From NCBI RefSeq assembly GCF_000737335.2, contig NZ_JMCC02000075.1, positions 25,481 to 89,480 of the forward strand: DNA of 64,000 nucleotides. The letters run 5' to 3'. A model generated the notes under the pieces. It was given only the letters and a program-made list of their open reading frames with translations, ran no database searches and had not been told where the DNA came from. The stretch comes from Enhygromyxa salina. Lineage in GTDB: Bacteria; Myxococcota_A; Polyangia; Nannocystales; Nannocystaceae. Below, piece after piece: positions 63,222 through 64,000 of the stretch. A program made the position numbers and the translations under genes. The first letter of the stretch is position 1; each line of letters starts with the position of its first letter.

Positions 63222-63240
63222 TGTGCTCCTCGTGTGCTCC
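63222..63240 (+). repeat. paired TGTGCTCC octamers, right flank of the island
   Basis: TGTGCTCCTCGTGTGCTCC has the same two octamers and 11-base period as 50055-50073, in the same orientation. It lies 127 bases before the right attachment core. In a circular form the two pairs would flank the joined attachment site. Confidence 0.55.
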
Positions 63241-63367
63241 AACGCTTCGGAACGAGGCTCTCCAATAGAGGGCAAGGTGGAACAGGACGGGACAGGAAAT
63301 CTGAGTGATCACGGGGGCTTGCGGCCCAACTGCGCGCCATCATTGACGTTTCTCGCAAGTCCCCGTA
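63241..63367. other. right-end arm of the island
   Basis: 127 bases between the octamer pair and the attachment core, without a gene. With the left arm (49995-50054) it would form the attP region of an excised circle. Confidence 0.5.
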
Positions 63368-63391
63368 CAGGTTCGACTCCTGCCGCGCGCA
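63368..63391 (+). other. attR core of the genomic island
   Basis: A perfect 24-base copy of the tRNA-Arg 3' end (49971-49994), without the rest of a tRNA. The bases on both sides differ from those at the tRNA, so the repeat ends sharply. A second integrase gene ends 25 bases further on. Confidence 0.9.
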
Positions 63392-63416
63392 ATGTTCTTT
63401 GGATAGGTAGAGGGTG

Positions 63417-64000
63417 CTAGCTGGCCGATCCGGTGATCGGCCCCTCCTCCCTGCCCCTATCCTGCCCCAAGTCGAACGCCTGGAGAGCCGCGATCGCCTG
63501 GCCACCCGCGCCGGGGATCAGGTGCATGTACTTCATGGTGGTGTCGAGCCGCGCGTGTCCGGCGAGATCCATGATCGACCGCGCCGGAACATTGGCCGCC
63601 GCGAGCCGCGTCACGAAGGTGTGCCGCAACCTGTGGAGCTTGCCACGCCGCCCCGGCTTGCCAAGCCCGGCCGCTCGCTCGACGTGTCCGACGGCGCAGC
63701 CCAGCGAGCTGTGGGTCTCATGGCCCCGTCCGTGTTTGCTGTCGCGCACGATCACCCACGGATCGGAGATCGAGCGAGGCAACGCATGAAGGGCCGCGAC
63801 GACACGCGCCGTCATCGGCACCGTCCGCGGGCGGCCCCCTTTGGGCGGACCGAAGTGGCCGCGCCAGTGCGAACGCTGGACCACGATCTGAGCCTCCGGC
63901 GACCAGCGAAGGTTGTACCGGGTCACGTAGATCGCGAGCGAAGCGGCGAGTTTGTCTCGCACTGGCCGCGAGCATTGGCGAGCGACGTGAGAGCTCTCTC
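63417..64000 (-). CDS. second tyrosine recombinase, partial at window edge
   Basis: The frame is open from the window end to the stop at 63417. The last ~180 residues match integrase catalytic domains: KGGRPRTVPM, HRLRHTFVTRL, GHARLDTTMKYMHL with the His, Arg, His and nucleophile Tyr present. It is clearly related to the island integrase at 50063. The stretch where the first catalytic Arg is expected (GLRxGE) instead reads YVTRYNLRWSPE, so the gene may be altered or fused there. Its place and direction next to an attachment core mirror the first island, suggesting a second island in tandem. Confidence 0.75.
   Translation of the reverse strand, partial: ESSHVARQCSRPVRDKLAASLAIYVTRYNLRWSPEAQIVVQRSHWRGHFGPPKGGRPRTVPMTARVVAALHALPRSISDPWVIVRDSKHGRGHETHSSLGCAVGHVERAAGLGKPGRRGKLHRLRHTFVTRLAAANVPARSIMDLAGHARLDTTMKYMHLIPGAGGQAIAALQAFDLGQDRGREEGPITGSAS

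Noticed and set aside
63361..63400. A second tRNA-Arg gene at the right end of the island
   Set aside because: Only the 24-base 3' end is present; D arm, anticodon arm and acceptor 5' strand are missing. It is an attachment copy.

Overview
The window looks like the chromosome of a GC-rich myxobacterium, most likely of the Nannocystaceae group. This is inferred from the density of predicted lipoproteins with Gly-Asp-Gly-Asp spacers, the Hanks-type kinases with an HRDVSP loop or TPR tails, an AgmX/PglI-type protein, an ECF sigma factor divergent from a kinase, and the absence of long operons. No rRNA is present. There is one tRNA, tRNA-Arg(CCG).

Positions 1-49,920 are a mosaic of short, tightly packed and often overlapping operons. 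They hold: a PAQR-type membrane protein end; a LytS/LytTR two-component pair; an S74-domain lipoprotein; a sigma-like/AgmX pair; a kinase with a TPR protein and a LamG lipoprotein; a thiamine-diphosphate enzyme coupled to a KASIII-like acyltransferase; a PD-(D/E)XK/PIN pair; the PrkA-YeaH-SpoVR stress module; a PP2C phosphatase; a ferritin-like lipoprotein with a GT39-like enzyme; and a divergent ECF sigma/kinase cluster with a serine-protease homologue on each arm. Metabolic and hydrolytic genes follow: carboxyltransferase, MATE exporter, FAD monooxygenase, MBL hydrolase, aldo/keto reductase, alpha/beta hydrolase and ceramidase. A family of roughly 100-115 bp intergenic repeats, some arranged as long inverted or tandem repeats, sits at gene borders near 3.5-3.9, 21.1-21.5, 22.4-22.7 and 28.8-29.0 kb.

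Positions 49,971-63,391 form a 13.4-kb genomic island. It is inserted at the 3' end of tRNA-Arg(CCG) and bounded by a perfect 24-bp direct repeat. A tyrosine integrase lies next to the tRNA, and paired TGTGCTCC repeats lie just inside each end. The cargo is a small zinc-ribbon protein with an exonuclease X-like domain, a lipoprotein and an M23/SLH protein with visibly lower GC, an unknown protein, a large serine recombinase, and an operon of three lipoproteins: a CxxxCH cytochrome-like protein, a galactose-oxidase-type copper radical oxidase with all five active-site residues, and a small lipoprotein. Just beyond the right repeat is a second, related integrase running off the window. This suggests two islands in tandem at one tRNA.

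The strongest candidates for undescribed biology are the copper radical oxidase/cytochrome surface operon, the sigma/kinase/two-protease cluster, the ThDP/KASIII pair with an altered acyltransferase active site, the nuclease-PIN pair, and the intergenic repeat family.
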